DNA from: an uncultured Eubacteriales bacterium
GTDB taxonomy: Bacteria > Bacillota > Clostridia > Monoglobales > Monoglobaceae
Reading direction: 5' to 3'
Assembly: GCA_905198865.1 (NCBI GenBank)
Contig: CAJKEB010000016.1
Coordinates: 1-37,441 of the forward strand
Length of the DNA stretch: 37,441 nt
Of this stretch, positions 7,427 through 15,454 are shown in pieces. The notes under the pieces were generated by a model. It made no database searches and was not told the origin of the DNA. It saw only the letters and a list, made by a program, of their open reading frames with translations. The position numbers and the translations under genes are program-made. Position 1 is the stretch's first letter. Every line of letters starts with the position of its first letter.

Positions 7427-8677
7427 TTATGCGAACATTGCGAGGAACACACCTGCCGCAACGGCGCTGCCGATAACTCCGGCAACATTCGGTCCCATTG
7501 CGTGCATAAGCAGGAAGTTCGACGGATTTTCCTTCTGTCCGACCATCTGTGAAACACGCGCAGCCATAGGTACGGCAGATACACCGGCGGAACCGATAAG
7601 CGGATTTACCTTGCCGCGTGTGAGCTTGCACATTATCTTGCCGAGGATCAAACCGCCTGCTGTACTGAAGCAGAAAGCAATAAGACCAAGGGCAACAATA
7701 CCAAGTGTAGCCGGTGTCAGGAAGGTGTCCGCAGTTGCGGTTGCACCAACGGTTAACCCCAAGAATATAGTAATAACGTTCATCAAACCGTTCTGAGCTG
7801 TCTTAGCAAGTCTTTCCGCCACTCCGCTCTCCTTTATGAGGTTACCGAGCATGAGCATACCGACAAGAGAAACAGCGTCCGGTACAATCAGACCAACGAC
7901 AATAGTAACAACAATCGGGAACAATATCTTTTCTGTCTTGCTGACAGGTCTTAACTGTTCCATAACAATCTTGCGTTCTTCCTTTGTAGTCAGCGCCTTC
8001 ATGATAGGCGGCTGAATAACCGGAATGAGCGCCATGTATGAATATGCTGCAATAGCAATTGCAGGCAAGAGCTGCGGTGCCAGTGTCTTTGTAACATAAA
8101 TCGCGGTAGGACCGTCCGCACCACCGATGATACCGATAGATGCCGCATCCTTAACGCCGAATCCAATAGCCGGAATTGCAGCTCCGAGAAGCAAAGCACC
8201 GAGGAATGTAATAAACACACCAAACTGTGCAGCGGCGCCTAAAATAATACTCTTCGGGTTTGCAATAAGCGGACCGAAGTCGGTCATAACGCCGATACCG
8301 AGGAAGATAAGCGGCGGGTAGATACCCAGCTTAACCCCAAGATACAGCATATCCAGAAGACCGCCCTGTGCAAATACCATAGACACATCTATATGACCGT
8401 CAACCATGTATTCCGGATCAGTAAAGAACTCCGGATGCATCAAAATTGCACTTGAGCCTTCAAACATCGGAAGGTTTGTCAGCAACATACCAAATGCAAT
8501 CGGCAAAAGCAGCAGCGGTTCAAACTTCTTAACTATCGCCAGATAGAGCAAAACACAGGCAATAATTATCATAACAGGAGTGCCGATGACTTCCAGAACG
8601 TTTTGTCCCTGCATCATTGACTGAATCAATGCCGCAACACCGGTACTGCCTAAAAAGCTTGTAAAAGCCTGTAACAC
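7427..8677 (-). CDS. oadB: Sodium ion-translocating decarboxylase beta subunit (OadB/MmdB family)
   Basis: The 416-residue membrane subunit decarboxylates carboxybiotin and couples this to Na+ export. The sequence is a series of hydrophobic helices. It carries the family signature GGADGPTAIYVT, with the Asp known to be needed for Na+ transport, and the conserved C-terminal segment SAGVSAVPMAARV followed by LMHAMGPNVAGVIGSAVAAG. The start is GTG at 8677, with AAAGGG spaced before it. The biotin carrier gene is upstream and oadA downstream. Whether the native substrate is oxaloacetate, methylmalonyl-CoA or both cannot be told from this subunit. Confidence 0.95.
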   Translation of the reverse strand: MLQAFTSFLGSTGVAALIQSMMQGQNVLEVIGTPVMIIIACVLLYLAIVKKFEPLLLLPIAFGMLLTNLPMFEGSSAILMHPEFFTDPEYMVDGHIDVSMVFAQGGLLDMLYLGVKLGIYPPLIFLGIGVMTDFGPLIANPKSIILGAAAQFGVFITFLGALLLGAAIPAIGFGVKDAASIGIIGGADGPTAIYVTKTLAPQLLPAIAIAAYSYMALIPVIQPPIMKALTTKEERKIVMEQLRPVSKTEKILFPIVVTIVVGLIVPDAVSLVGMLMLGNLIKESGVAERLAKTAQNGLMNVITIFLGLTVGATATADTFLTPATLGIVALGLIAFCFSTAGGLILGKIMCKLTRGKVNPLIGSAGVSAVPMAARVSQMVGQKENPSNFLLMHAMGPNVAGVIGSAVAAGVFLAMFA

Positions 8678-8715
8678 AAAATCATCCCTTTCGCTTGTAA
8701 AATTAAGTTAATTTA

Positions 8716-9099
8716 TTAACCGATAGAGATAAGTGCGTCACCGGTCTGAACTGCCGCACCCTGATTTGTGCAGACAGCAACAACCTTGCCGGCCTTCGGC
8801 GCCATAATCTCGTTCTCCATCTTCATAGCCTCAAGTACGCAAAGTACATCGCCCTCGTTTACTGTATCGCCTGTCTTAACCTTGATTGACAAGATATTAC
8901 CCGGCATAGGTGCTTCAACTGTTGTTGCGCCTGCAACGGGAGCAGCAGCCGCTGCTGCGGGAGCCGGTGCTGCCTTGGGAGCTGCTGCCGGCTTCGGAGC
9001 CGGTGCCGCAGACTTCGGAGCCGGTGCCGGAGCGCCGCCGATTTCTTCAACTTCAACCTCATAGGTATTTCCATTTACACTAATATTAAACTTTCTCAT
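8716..9099 (-). CDS. Biotin carboxyl carrier subunit of the decarboxylase/transcarboxylase
   Basis: The 127-residue protein has a short N-terminal beta segment (1-20), a flexible Ala/Pro/Lys linker (about 22-58) and a biotinyl/lipoyl domain (about 59-127). The biotin-accepting lysine is in AMKMEN (Lys 93). It carries the carboxyl group between the carboxyltransferases (MmdA, OadA) and the membrane pump OadB. AAGGAGGTTAATTCA precedes the ATG. It resembles the 1.3S carrier of propionibacterial transcarboxylase and the MmdC/GcdC subunits. It is the only biotin carrier in the window. Confidence 0.95.
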   Translation of the reverse strand: MRKFNISVNGNTYEVEVEEIGGAPAPAPKSAAPAPKPAAAPKAAPAPAAAAAAPVAGATTVEAPMPGNILSIKVKTGDTVNEGDVLCVLEAMKMENEIMAPKAGKVVAVCTNQGAAVQTGDALISIG

Positions 9100-9214
9100 T
9101 GAATTAACCTCCTTATTAATTGGTTTAATTAATTATAATATGTCCGTGACCGCACCGTAAGCGGTGCGCATCGTCAGACCGTTCTGTATCCGCTGTTTTG
9201 CGGAGTCAATAACA

Positions 9215-9589
9215 TCAGAATCTTGAATTGATTACGTCCGTCAGGCCGGCTTTATTCCAGCTCGGTGATGTATTTCCAATCCTTCTGTATGACTTAATGT
9301 TAAGGTTATAAGTCGATGTATTCAGACTTGCCGCAACAGCAGCTGTAAGAACTGCTATAAGCTCGCCTTCGTCAATTTCGTTTTTGCTCTCAGCCTTTGC
9401 CGCAGGAGCAGCAGCGGCTGCCTCGCTCTTTTTAACTGTTTTCTTCGGCTCTTCAGACTTTGCAGGCTTATAAAACACAACCTTCATAGCCATGAGTACA
9501 AGCATGAGAATAATCAGAACAGAAAATACTATTGCAAGTCCAACGACTGTAACCTGTAAACCTTCTATTAAAGCTTCAGTAACTGACAT
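9215..9589 (-). CDS. oadG: OadG-family gamma/delta subunit of the sodium pump
   Basis: The 124-residue protein has one N-terminal membrane helix (about residues 12-37, preceded by EALIEGLQVTVVGLAIVFSVL, typical of OadG/MmdD). A Lys/Glu/Ala-rich linker follows, then a soluble C-terminal part ending INSRF. In this family the subunit assembles the decarboxylase, bridging the carboxyltransferase and the membrane beta subunit. AAAGGAGAATTAAGCT precedes the ATG. It sits between mmdA and the biotin carrier in the same operon. Confidence 0.88.
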   Translation of the reverse strand: MSVTEALIEGLQVTVVGLAIVFSVLIILMLVLMAMKVVFYKPAKSEEPKKTVKKSEAAAAAPAAKAESKNEIDEGELIAVLTAAVAASLNTSTYNLNIKSYRRIGNTSPSWNKAGLTDVINSRF

Positions 9590-9656
9590 AGCTTAATTCT
9601 CCTTTCGATCGAATTTATTGGCTGAAACAATTCTGATTTTCAGCCGTACCATCCTA

Positions 9657-11198
9657 TTAAAGAGGAATATTACCGTGCTTCTTTGCCGGTCTTGTCTCTC
9701 TCTTGCTTGCAAGCATTTCAAGCGCGCTGATAATTCTGGGACGTGTTGAATCGGGTTCGATTACGTCGTCAACATAACCGCGGCTTGCAGCTACATACGG
9801 ATTTGCAAACTTGTCAGTGTACTCCTGAATTTTTTCCTGTCTTGCTGTAATCGGATCATCCGACGCAGCTATATCCTTCTTGAATATAATATTAGCGGCT
9901 CCTGACGGACCCATAACAGCAATTTCAGCAGTCGGCCAGGCAAATACCATATCAGCGCCGAGGTGCTTGCTGTTCATTGCGATGTACGCACCGCCGTAAG
10001 CCTTTCTCACGATGACATTAATCTTCGGAACAGTAGCCTCAGAGAATGCGTACAAGAGCTTTGCACCGTGTCTGATAACTCCGCTATGCTCCTGATTTAT
10101 ACCCGGAAGATAACCCGGAACATCAGTAAATGTAATAATCGGAATATTGAAGCTGTCGCAGAATCTGACAAATCTTGCGCCCTTATCCGATGAGTCGCAG
10201 TCAAGCGAACCTGCCATGAACTTCGGCTGGTTTGCGATAATACCAACTGTCTGTCCGTTCATTCTTGCGAATGCGGTAACAATATTCTTTGCAAACTTGT
10301 CGAACAGCTCAAAGTATTCGCCGTCATCAACAACTTCCTTTATAACGTCTCTCATATCATAACCCTTGTTTACATCCTCGGGAACGATTTCTGCAAGTGC
10401 GTCTGACAGTCTGTTAAGGTCGTCTGTGCAGTCGTAAATCGGAGCTGTCTCCAGATTATTTGACGGGAGATATGAAATCAGGTTCTTAACCTGCTCAAAA
10501 CATTCCTCCTCGCTTGCAAAAGCCTTGCCGGCAACGCCGCTCTTTATAGCATGAGTCTGAGCTCCGCCGAGTTCTTCAAAGGTTACATCCTCGCCTGTCA
10601 CGGATTTTACAACAGACGGACCTGTGATGAACATCTGTGAAGTCTTATCAACCATAAAAATAAAGTCACAGATAGCCGGCGAATAAACAGCACCGCCCGC
10701 ACAGGGACCGAGAACAATTGAAATCTGCGGTACAACACCTGATGCCTGTGTGTTTCTGTAGAAGATGTCGCCGAATCCCTTAAGAGCGTCAATGCCCTCC
10801 TGAATTCTTGCGCCGCCTGAATCGTTGATACCAACGATAGGCGCACCCATCTTTGTTGCCATATCCATAACTTTACAAATTTTTGCTGCCTGCATCTCGC
10901 CGAGTGAACCACCGATAACAGTAAAGTCCTGCGCATACGCATAAACCAATCTGCCGTCAACAGTACCGTAACCTGTTACAACGCCTTCGCCCGGAGCTTC
11001 GGTTTTTGCCATGTTGAACTCATTGCATCTGTGCTTTACAAATGCGTCAACCTCAACAAAACTGCCTTCATCAAAAAGCATTGCGATTCTCTCTCTGGCA
11101 GTTTTTTTGCCGCTTTCATGCTGCTTCTTGATTTTCGCTTCTCCGCCGCCCTGTTCAATATTGCGGCGAATTTGCTGTAACTCTTCGATTTTACCCAT
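9657..11198 (-). CDS. mmdA: Methylmalonyl-CoA decarboxylase alpha subunit / acyl-CoA carboxyltransferase (MmdA)
   Basis: The 513-residue protein belongs to the crotonase-fold acyl-CoA carboxyltransferase family (MmdA, PccB, transcarboxylase 12S). It transfers carboxyl groups between (S)-methylmalonyl-CoA and biotin. The N-terminus KTARERIAMLFDEGSFVE is typical. Other landmarks are DFTVIGGSLGEMQAAKI, GGARIQEG, GPCAGGAVYSPA, DVPGYLPGINQE and VRKAYGGAYIAMNSKHLGAD. AAGGAGGTAAAATCA precedes the ATG. It heads the operon that also has oadG, the biotin carrier, oadB and oadA. The pairing with an oxaloacetate-type subunit suggests carboxyl exchange between methylmalonyl-CoA and pyruvate. Confidence 0.95.
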   Translation of the reverse strand: MGKIEELQQIRRNIEQGGGEAKIKKQHESGKKTARERIAMLFDEGSFVEVDAFVKHRCNEFNMAKTEAPGEGVVTGYGTVDGRLVYAYAQDFTVIGGSLGEMQAAKICKVMDMATKMGAPIVGINDSGGARIQEGIDALKGFGDIFYRNTQASGVVPQISIVLGPCAGGAVYSPAICDFIFMVDKTSQMFITGPSVVKSVTGEDVTFEELGGAQTHAIKSGVAGKAFASEEECFEQVKNLISYLPSNNLETAPIYDCTDDLNRLSDALAEIVPEDVNKGYDMRDVIKEVVDDGEYFELFDKFAKNIVTAFARMNGQTVGIIANQPKFMAGSLDCDSSDKGARFVRFCDSFNIPIITFTDVPGYLPGINQEHSGVIRHGAKLLYAFSEATVPKINVIVRKAYGGAYIAMNSKHLGADMVFAWPTAEIAVMGPSGAANIIFKKDIAASDDPITARQEKIQEYTDKFANPYVAASRGYVDDVIEPDSTRPRIISALEMLASKRETRPAKKHGNIPL

Positions 11199-11235
11199 TG
11201 ATTTTACCTCCTTGTACTAATCTCGATAAGACCCG

Positions 11236-11255
11236 AAGCGATATAATTATCGCTT
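11236..11255. promoter_or_regulatory. Perfect palindrome upstream of mmdA
   Basis: AAGCGATA-TAAT-TATCGCTT is a perfect inverted repeat 38 bases before the mmdA start. Minus-strand promoter-like matches overlap it (TTTAAC, 17 bases, GATAAT). It could be an operator for the mmd/oad operon or a small hairpin ending rluB transcription; the sequence does not decide. Confidence 0.4.
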
Positions 11256-11294
11256 TTCAGATCCATATGTTAAACTTTATTATTTTTCAAAATA

Positions 11295-12218
11295 TTATCT
11301 TCCAGAGCCCTTGCGTTTCGACTGAATACGCCCGTTTTGACCCTGCGTTCTTGCTCTTGAACCGTTTTTATTCCTTATGCCGTTTCCGCTGTAGTGAACC
11401 GGCTTTCTTTCATTGCGGTTTGCTTTTGAGTAACTCTTTTTATGCTGTCTGACGCCCTCTTTGCCGTAACGCTCCTCGCTGGTCTGCCTTGAAGATTTCT
11501 TGCCGGTGCCAATCTTTTTGAGCATATTCACCTCGGACTCTGTAAGCTTTCTCCATCTGCCGAGCGGAACATGACCGAGGATTAAACCGGCTTCACGTGT
11601 GCGCTTCAGGCGCTTCACTATACAGCCGACCGCCTCGAACATCTTTCTGACCTGACGGTTTCTGCCCTCGTGAATAGTGATTTCAAGCTTTGTTCCGAGC
11701 TGTGTTGCGCCAACGACCTCTACCTTTGCGGGGCTTGTCTTAACTCCGTCAATCACAACTCCTCTGCGCAGTCTGGTGAGTGTATCCATGGTGACATTGC
11801 CTGTTACCTCAGCCACATATGTCTTTTCGACATTGTTCTTGGGATGCGTTATCCTGTACGTCAGATCGCCGTCGTTTGTCATAAGAAGCAAACCCTCTGT
11901 GTCATAGTCAAGTCTGCCGACCGGATAAATCCTGGCAGGAATATCGGACACAAGCTCCATAACCGTATCTCGTCCCTTGTCGTCAGTGACTGTCGTAACA
12001 AAGCCGACAGGCTTATTCAGCATGATATATATCATTTTCTTTTCCGGCTGTACAACGGCATCGTCTACTGTTATAACATCGGCTTCCTCATCAATCTGAA
12101 CACCCATTTCTCTAACGGTTTCACCATTGACCTTTACACGTCCGGATCTGATAATTTCCTCACTGCCTCTGCGTGATGCCACACCGCAGCTTGCAAGATA
12201 TTTCTGAAGTCTGACCAT
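11295..12218 (-). CDS. rluB: 23S rRNA pseudouridine synthase, RluB/RsuA family
   Basis: The 307-residue protein has an N-terminal S4 RNA-binding domain (residues about 1-60, MVRLQKYLASCGVASRRGSEE, the RluB/E/F and RsuA signature). The RsuA-type catalytic domain follows, with the nucleophilic Asp in GRLDYDTEGLLL. EGRNRQVRKMFEAVG, also conserved, precedes KRTREAGLILGHVPLGRWR. The last 65 residues are a basic, Arg/Lys/Ser/Asn-rich tail, common in this family and probably RNA-binding. GGAGGGCTTATAATAA precedes the ATG. RluB modifies U2605 of 23S rRNA in E. coli; the exact target here is inferred. Confidence 0.9.
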   Translation of the reverse strand: MVRLQKYLASCGVASRRGSEEIIRSGRVKVNGETVREMGVQIDEEADVITVDDAVVQPEKKMIYIMLNKPVGFVTTVTDDKGRDTVMELVSDIPARIYPVGRLDYDTEGLLLMTNDGDLTYRITHPKNNVEKTYVAEVTGNVTMDTLTRLRRGVVIDGVKTSPAKVEVVGATQLGTKLEITIHEGRNRQVRKMFEAVGCIVKRLKRTREAGLILGHVPLGRWRKLTESEVNMLKKIGTGKKSSRQTSEERYGKEGVRQHKKSYSKANRNERKPVHYSGNGIRNKNGSRARTQGQNGRIQSKRKGSGR

Positions 12219-12309
12219 TTATTATAAGCCCTCCTCATTATTTATGTAAACCGCAATGCAATCTTCAGAGACCTTCTCATACACGGCAAAAATCTGAATT
12301 TTACATAAA

Positions 12310-12344
12310 AATAACCGCATAACAAAAAACGCTATACGGTTATT
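12310..12344 (-). terminator. Terminator-like hairpin upstream of rluB
   Basis: The minus-strand transcript AATAACCGTATA pairs with TATGCGGTTATT (12 pairs, one G-U) and is followed by a U-rich run ATTTTTAT. It could end transcripts from the accessory genes above 12400. It overlaps the predicted start site of the rluB promoter, so it is less likely to be a full attenuator of that transcript. Confidence 0.5.
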
Positions 12345-12373
12345 ATTATATCTTATTTGCTTTTTAAATTCAA
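12345..12373 (-). promoter_or_regulatory. Candidate promoter of rluB
   Basis: TTGAAT (12368-12373), a 17-base spacer, and TATAAT (12345-12350) lie about 125 bases before the rluB ATG on the minus strand. Confidence 0.6.
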
Positions 12374-12421
12374 CAAAAATCGCTTGAAAATTTTAACTGA
12401 TAATACCCTGATAAAAACATG

Positions 12422-12583
12422 TTATATTAGTATTTTTGTATAATTTTTCACAAAGTAAAAAACATATTCTGTGTACTTGGAGCCGATTAATCCTTTGCTC
12501 TCATTGATATGCCCGGTGTGTTTTCGGTACGTCCCAGAATTTTTGCCGATAGTCTGAATAGTCCTTTGCCAATTGTTACTCAT
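12422..12583 (-). CDS. Doubtful 53-residue ORF covering a dispersed repeat
   Basis: An ATG at 12583 opens a 53-codon frame that ends in the repeat described at 12431-12495, reading LIGSKYTEYVFYFVKNYTKI. No good ribosome binding site is visible before the ATG. In the second repeat copy (19150-19214) the equivalent frame reads the same except for Ala in place of Thr, so the shared coding frame is notable. Another frame reads PGISMRAKD and stops, faintly like the KLGISVKDKN end of the MATE gene beside copy two. It is either a tiny gene or debris; I cannot assign a function. Confidence 0.2.
   Translation of the reverse strand: MSNNWQRTIQTIGKNSGTYRKHTGHINESKGLIGSKYTEYVFYFVKNYTKILI
12431..12495. 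repeat. Dispersed 65-bp repeat, copy 1
   Basis: It is 64 of 65 bases identical to 19150-19214 in the same orientation, the difference being CTGTGTAC versus CTGCGTAC. It includes CACAAAGTAAAAAACATATT and GTACTTGGAGCCGATTAATC. It lies in the otherwise gene-poor gap 12219-12649, upstream of rluB. Confidence 0.85.
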
Positions 12584-12606
12584 GGAAAATGGTTTTTATT
12601 TCGACA

Positions 12607-12934
12607 ATTTTATATAATTAAAATGGATAAGTGATATTTTTCTAACTTATTAATCGTATTTACTACTACAAAGGAATACTTTCATTTGTGCATCATACTT
12701 ATTGTCAACCACAAACCCTTTTATAACACCTGAAGTGTACTTGTCTGTTGTCGGCCATACTTTTATAACTCCGTTATCATACTTATTATCTGTTATAAAG
12801 ACTTTGATTGCACCTGATTCATATTTATTATCTACGAAATAAATTGGTGTTGCCATTTTATTACCTCCAAAATTTAAAACTGTATTGTTCATTGATATTC
12901 TTTACCACTTATCCATTTTGATATAATTTAAAAT
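12607..12934. repeat. Inverted repeats flanking the 68-residue repeat-protein gene
   Basis: AAAATGGATAAGTG at 12620-12633 and its exact complement at 12906-12919 flank the small gene at 12650-12856. The similarity extends imperfectly outward to about 30 bases per arm (12607-12636 and 12904-12934, AT-rich). The arrangement looks like a mobile or duplicated gene cassette. No target duplication was identified. Confidence 0.5.
12650..12856 (-). CDS. Small tandem-repeat protein (NKY/IKVF repeats)
   Basis: The 68-residue protein is built of short repeats of the form DNKY-x-x-G-x-IKVF: VDNKYESGAIKVF, TDNKYDNGVIKVW, TDKYTSGVIKGF, then VDNKYDAQMKVF. Such alternating patterns suggest a small all-beta protein. 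It is reminiscent of the short VDSEYDADLKVY-type repeat proteins of bacteria, but I do not claim membership. An in-frame start at 12892 exists; GGAGGTAATAAA directly precedes the ATG at 12856, which is used. There is no signal peptide or membrane segment. It lies downstream of the SPFH operon on the same strand and is flanked by inverted repeats. Function unknown. Confidence 0.75.
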   Translation of the reverse strand: MATPIYFVDNKYESGAIKVFITDNKYDNGVIKVWPTTDKYTSGVIKGFVVDNKYDAQMKVFLCSSKYD

Positions 12935-13055
12935 CAGTCTATATTAAAATTTTCACTAATATAAGACCTACAATTTTGATCTGTACATCTCCTTAGAACA
13001 TATTTGCTCCTGATGTTTTACATAATTGACAGTATACCGTAAATAATCACTCCTT

Positions 13056-13124
13056 ATATTTTATGTTTTATATTTTATATTTTCAGTTTTTATGTTTTAT
13101 ATTTTATATTTAATAGATATTAAA
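13056..13124. repeat. AT-rich short tandem repeat
   Basis: The segment consists of imperfect copies of TTTATGTTTTATATTTTATATTT with a spacing of about 30 bases, within the AT-rich gap 12893-13136. No ORF or RNA is seen. Confidence 0.6.
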
Positions 13125-13136
13125 ATCCAAAACACT

Positions 13137-13409
13137 TTAAGCAATCCAACACATTAAAGCCAAAATACCAGCTAATAATGCTGCTGCACCAATACTACCT
13201 ATTAATTCACTTAACATATCATTTAACATACTTTCAAGTGATTCATTAGTATTTACTTTTTCAATTTCTAGTTGATTACGACCAGTGTATACATCATGTA
13301 AATTAGTACCTTTAATTCTATATACGTCACCGTTGTCGAATCTAATTTCTTTTTGATTTTCTCCTGTATATACGTCATATAAGTTTGTACCTCTAATTGT
13401 TCCTTTCAT
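13137..13409 (-). CDS. Small repeat protein with C-terminal membrane segment
   Basis: The 90-residue protein has two copies of a 20-residue-scale repeat, GTNLYDVYTGENQKEIRF and GTNLHDVYTGRNQLEIEK, separated by DNGDVYRI. A hydrophobic C-terminus follows (about residues 70-90, IGAAALLAGILALMCWIA) that looks like a membrane anchor. AAGGAG lies 8 bases before the ATG at 13409; the GTG nine bases upstream overlaps that site and is rejected. The gene follows the CFI-box gene closely and should be cotranscribed with it. The DVYTG-type repeat probably forms beta hairpins. No function can be assigned. Confidence 0.8.
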   Translation of the reverse strand: MKGTIRGTNLYDVYTGENQKEIRFDNGDVYRIKGTNLHDVYTGRNQLEIEKVNTNESLESMLNDMLSELIGSIGAAALLAGILALMCWIA

Positions 13410-13421
13410 GTTTTTCACTCC

Positions 13422-14993
13422 TTATATTTTGTCGTTATATTTTGTATCTTCAACACCTTGTTCGTTAAGGCTTTTAACCATTTTATCCAATGGCTTTTTC
13501 CAAAGCTTTTTAAACCAATTTGTATTTCCAAACCATTTTACAAGAGTGGGACTGATTGCATAATAGATTTTTATAAATGCTCTGCCGTACCGGGTTTCTG
13601 ATAATGTATAATCACGATAACGTCTTAAAGTCCAAACCTGCGGACAATCATATGAGCCATAAACACAAGTAGCAACATAACAACCACTTTTCTTAGGTTG
13701 ATGATTTGAAGCAGTAGGTTGATAATTTAAAGCTTCATCAACTTCTGCTTTCAGCTCTTTGTCTGATACATACTCAGGTTTATAATACTTCAGGATTTCT
13801 CTTCTTTCTCTGTTGAAAGGTTCTATCCAAAAGGAATCACCATCTTTTATCCAACTTATTTTGCGTTTTATATCAGGCAAATCCTCCTTGAGCCGTTCCT
13901 CCATGTCTCTTACTTTTATTAATTTCTCAAGATCGGTATCCTTTAAAAACTCTTTGATTTCATCAAAAACCTTTTGCGTTTTTTCATCAAGGCAATATGA
14001 TGAGTCATATTCTTTTATTATAAATGAAATATTGGATTCAACAATTTCAACAAAATCATTACTCCAATACTTGGGTAATTCTCCCATCTTTTTATACGCT
14101 TCAACTATAGCAGAGTGCTCTAAAATATTTTTATTTAAGACACTATTTAAAGCCATAACCCATGCAGTGGTCATATCAAATTCCGGGCAAATATCAATTA
14201 TTTGAGAATAAATAGGTCTAATATCAATATCATCCTCTCCGGGACTGCCATTGTCACCGTAGCAAAAAATTGATACATCCTTTACTATATCCTCGCCTTT
14301 ATCTTCAGCATTGAAAACTGAGTTATACTTATATATACCATCACAATTATATAAATCATAAACATAGTAAAACAACGTACGCGCAAGTATTGTGCTGAGG
14401 ACGGAAATTCTTGTTTCGTCAGACAAGTCAAAAGATTTGATTTTTTGCAGATCTTCAAAGTGTTCTGCTATACGAGAATTATCAAATTCCGGATTCATAT
14501 AGACCTCTTGGCAAAACACTTTCATAAGTTTATCATCATCACCGTCAAAAATTTTATCCAGAACTTTTTCGATTTTTGATATTTTCCAAAAAGCATAGAA
14601 ATGCTTTGCTATGAATTTAGCCGCTTCTGTACGTTCGCTTTCGTCATAAAAAACCCCACCGTCAATTGCATCGTCAATATAGGACACCGCTCCCGATGTG
14701 GATTTTGAGAGGTATACTTTATATATAAGCGCAATAAAACAATATGGATCCATTTCCAACACTTTATCGCACAATGTACGACAACTATAAAGCTCACCAG
14801 AAGCCATCGCTCTTATGGCATTTTTTACGTTATTCTGTATCCGCGTTGAATTGTCTATATTGACAGTTCCTTCAATCATCATTTTTTTTGCTTCTTCAAC
14901 AGAGTATTTTGTTCCGCAAGTTTGACAAACAAATACATTATCCTGTTTTAATAAATCTGTACTTCCGCACATTTCGCATGTTAGTTGTTTCAT
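13422..14993 (-). CDS. Zinc-ribbon protein with CFI-box-type C-terminal domain
   Basis: The 523-residue protein has an N-terminal zinc ribbon (CEMCGSTDLLKQDNVFVCQTCG, two CxxC pairs, residues 5-25). A long, mainly helical acidic middle follows. The C-terminal domain begins CYVATCVYGSYDCPQVWTLR and continues through RYRDYTL and GRAFIKIYY to SPTLVKWFG. That end matches the pattern known as CFI-box-CTERM (C[FY][IV]AT..YGS...), found on many bacterial proteins and of unclear role. An in-frame start at 15026 would overlap the upstream gene; AAAGGTGAG before the ATG at 14993 decides the start. It is the third gene of the SPFH operon. Confidence 0.82.
   Translation of the reverse strand: MKQLTCEMCGSTDLLKQDNVFVCQTCGTKYSVEEAKKMMIEGTVNIDNSTRIQNNVKNAIRAMASGELYSCRTLCDKVLEMDPYCFIALIYKVYLSKSTSGAVSYIDDAIDGGVFYDESERTEAAKFIAKHFYAFWKISKIEKVLDKIFDGDDDKLMKVFCQEVYMNPEFDNSRIAEHFEDLQKIKSFDLSDETRISVLSTILARTLFYYVYDLYNCDGIYKYNSVFNAEDKGEDIVKDVSIFCYGDNGSPGEDDIDIRPIYSQIIDICPEFDMTTAWVMALNSVLNKNILEHSAIVEAYKKMGELPKYWSNDFVEIVESNISFIIKEYDSSYCLDEKTQKVFDEIKEFLKDTDLEKLIKVRDMEERLKEDLPDIKRKISWIKDGDSFWIEPFNRERREILKYYKPEYVSDKELKAEVDEALNYQPTASNHQPKKSGCYVATCVYGSYDCPQVWTLRRYRDYTLSETRYGRAFIKIYYAISPTLVKWFGNTNWFKKLWKKPLDKMVKSLNEQGVEDTKYNDKI
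13424..13440 (-). promoter_or_regulatory. 17-nt motif shared with the kinase leader (copy 1)
   Basis: ATATAACGACAAAATAT on the minus strand ends just before the ribosome binding site of the 13137-13409 gene, overlapping the last codons of the CFI-box gene. The identical 17-mer sits immediately before the kinase ribosome binding site (18653-18669). Meaning unknown; chance is possible in AT-rich DNA. Confidence 0.25.
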
Positions 14994-15016
14994 AACAAAA
15001 ATCTCACCTTTCTTTT

Positions 15017-15454
15017 TTAATCCCAATACACAGCTTTTTCTTTTTCAAATTCCTTATGTTTTTCTTCTGCTTTTGCATCAATTTTTTCTATATATTCATT
15101 TCCCGAATTCAGAGCAACGGCACGGATAACAAACACCGCTAAAATTGCCATATGTACTACTACGGTTATCGCAACAGGGAAATGCTTATAATAGGATATA
15201 ATACACGCTATAACCGAAATGACCGTACTTATTACTGCGTATATTACAGCAGTATGAATATAAGCGAATGCCTGCGGTGCTTTATTATTACCCTTTCCAA
15301 ATACGCAAAGGCTGACAGCTATACCACTTATCGCAATCAACGAAAAAATATGTGATACTACGAATGTGTCTGTTACAGGTACTACTAAATATAATAATGA
15401 CACTACAACAGCCGCAATTACAGAACATAAAACTATTCTTATATTATTGTTCAT
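15017..15454 (-). CDS. Small integral membrane protein
   Basis: The 145-residue protein has four predicted membrane helices (about residues 6-27, 33-49, 62-87 and 94-114). A charged C-terminal tail rich in Lys and Glu (IDAKAEEKHKEFEKEKAVYWD) is probably cytoplasmic. The first ATG with usable spacing after GGCGGTGG is at 15454; a GTG nine bases upstream is possible. It overlaps the end of the SPFH gene by 11 bases and is followed after 23 bases by the zinc-ribbon/CFI-box gene, so all are likely cotranslated. No family recognised. Confidence 0.8.
   Translation of the reverse strand: MNNNIRIVLCSVIAAVVVSLLYLVVPVTDTFVVSHIFSLIAISGIAVSLCVFGKGNNKAPQAFAYIHTAVIYAVISTVISVIACIISYYKHFPVAITVVVHMAILAVFVIRAVALNSGNEYIEKIDAKAEEKHKEFEKEKAVYWD

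Noticed and set aside
8768..9064. Plus-strand Ala/Gly-rich frame
   Set aside because: It is produced by the Ala/Pro-coding linker of the biotin carrier on the opposite strand.
11670..12176. Plus-strand 168-codon frame opposite rluB
   Set aside because: It is antisense to the pseudouridine synthase, whose motifs are clear on the minus strand.
13056..13124. Replication origin or iteron array from AT-rich repeats
   Set aside because: The repeats are low-complexity, with no DnaA-box pattern or replication gene nearby.
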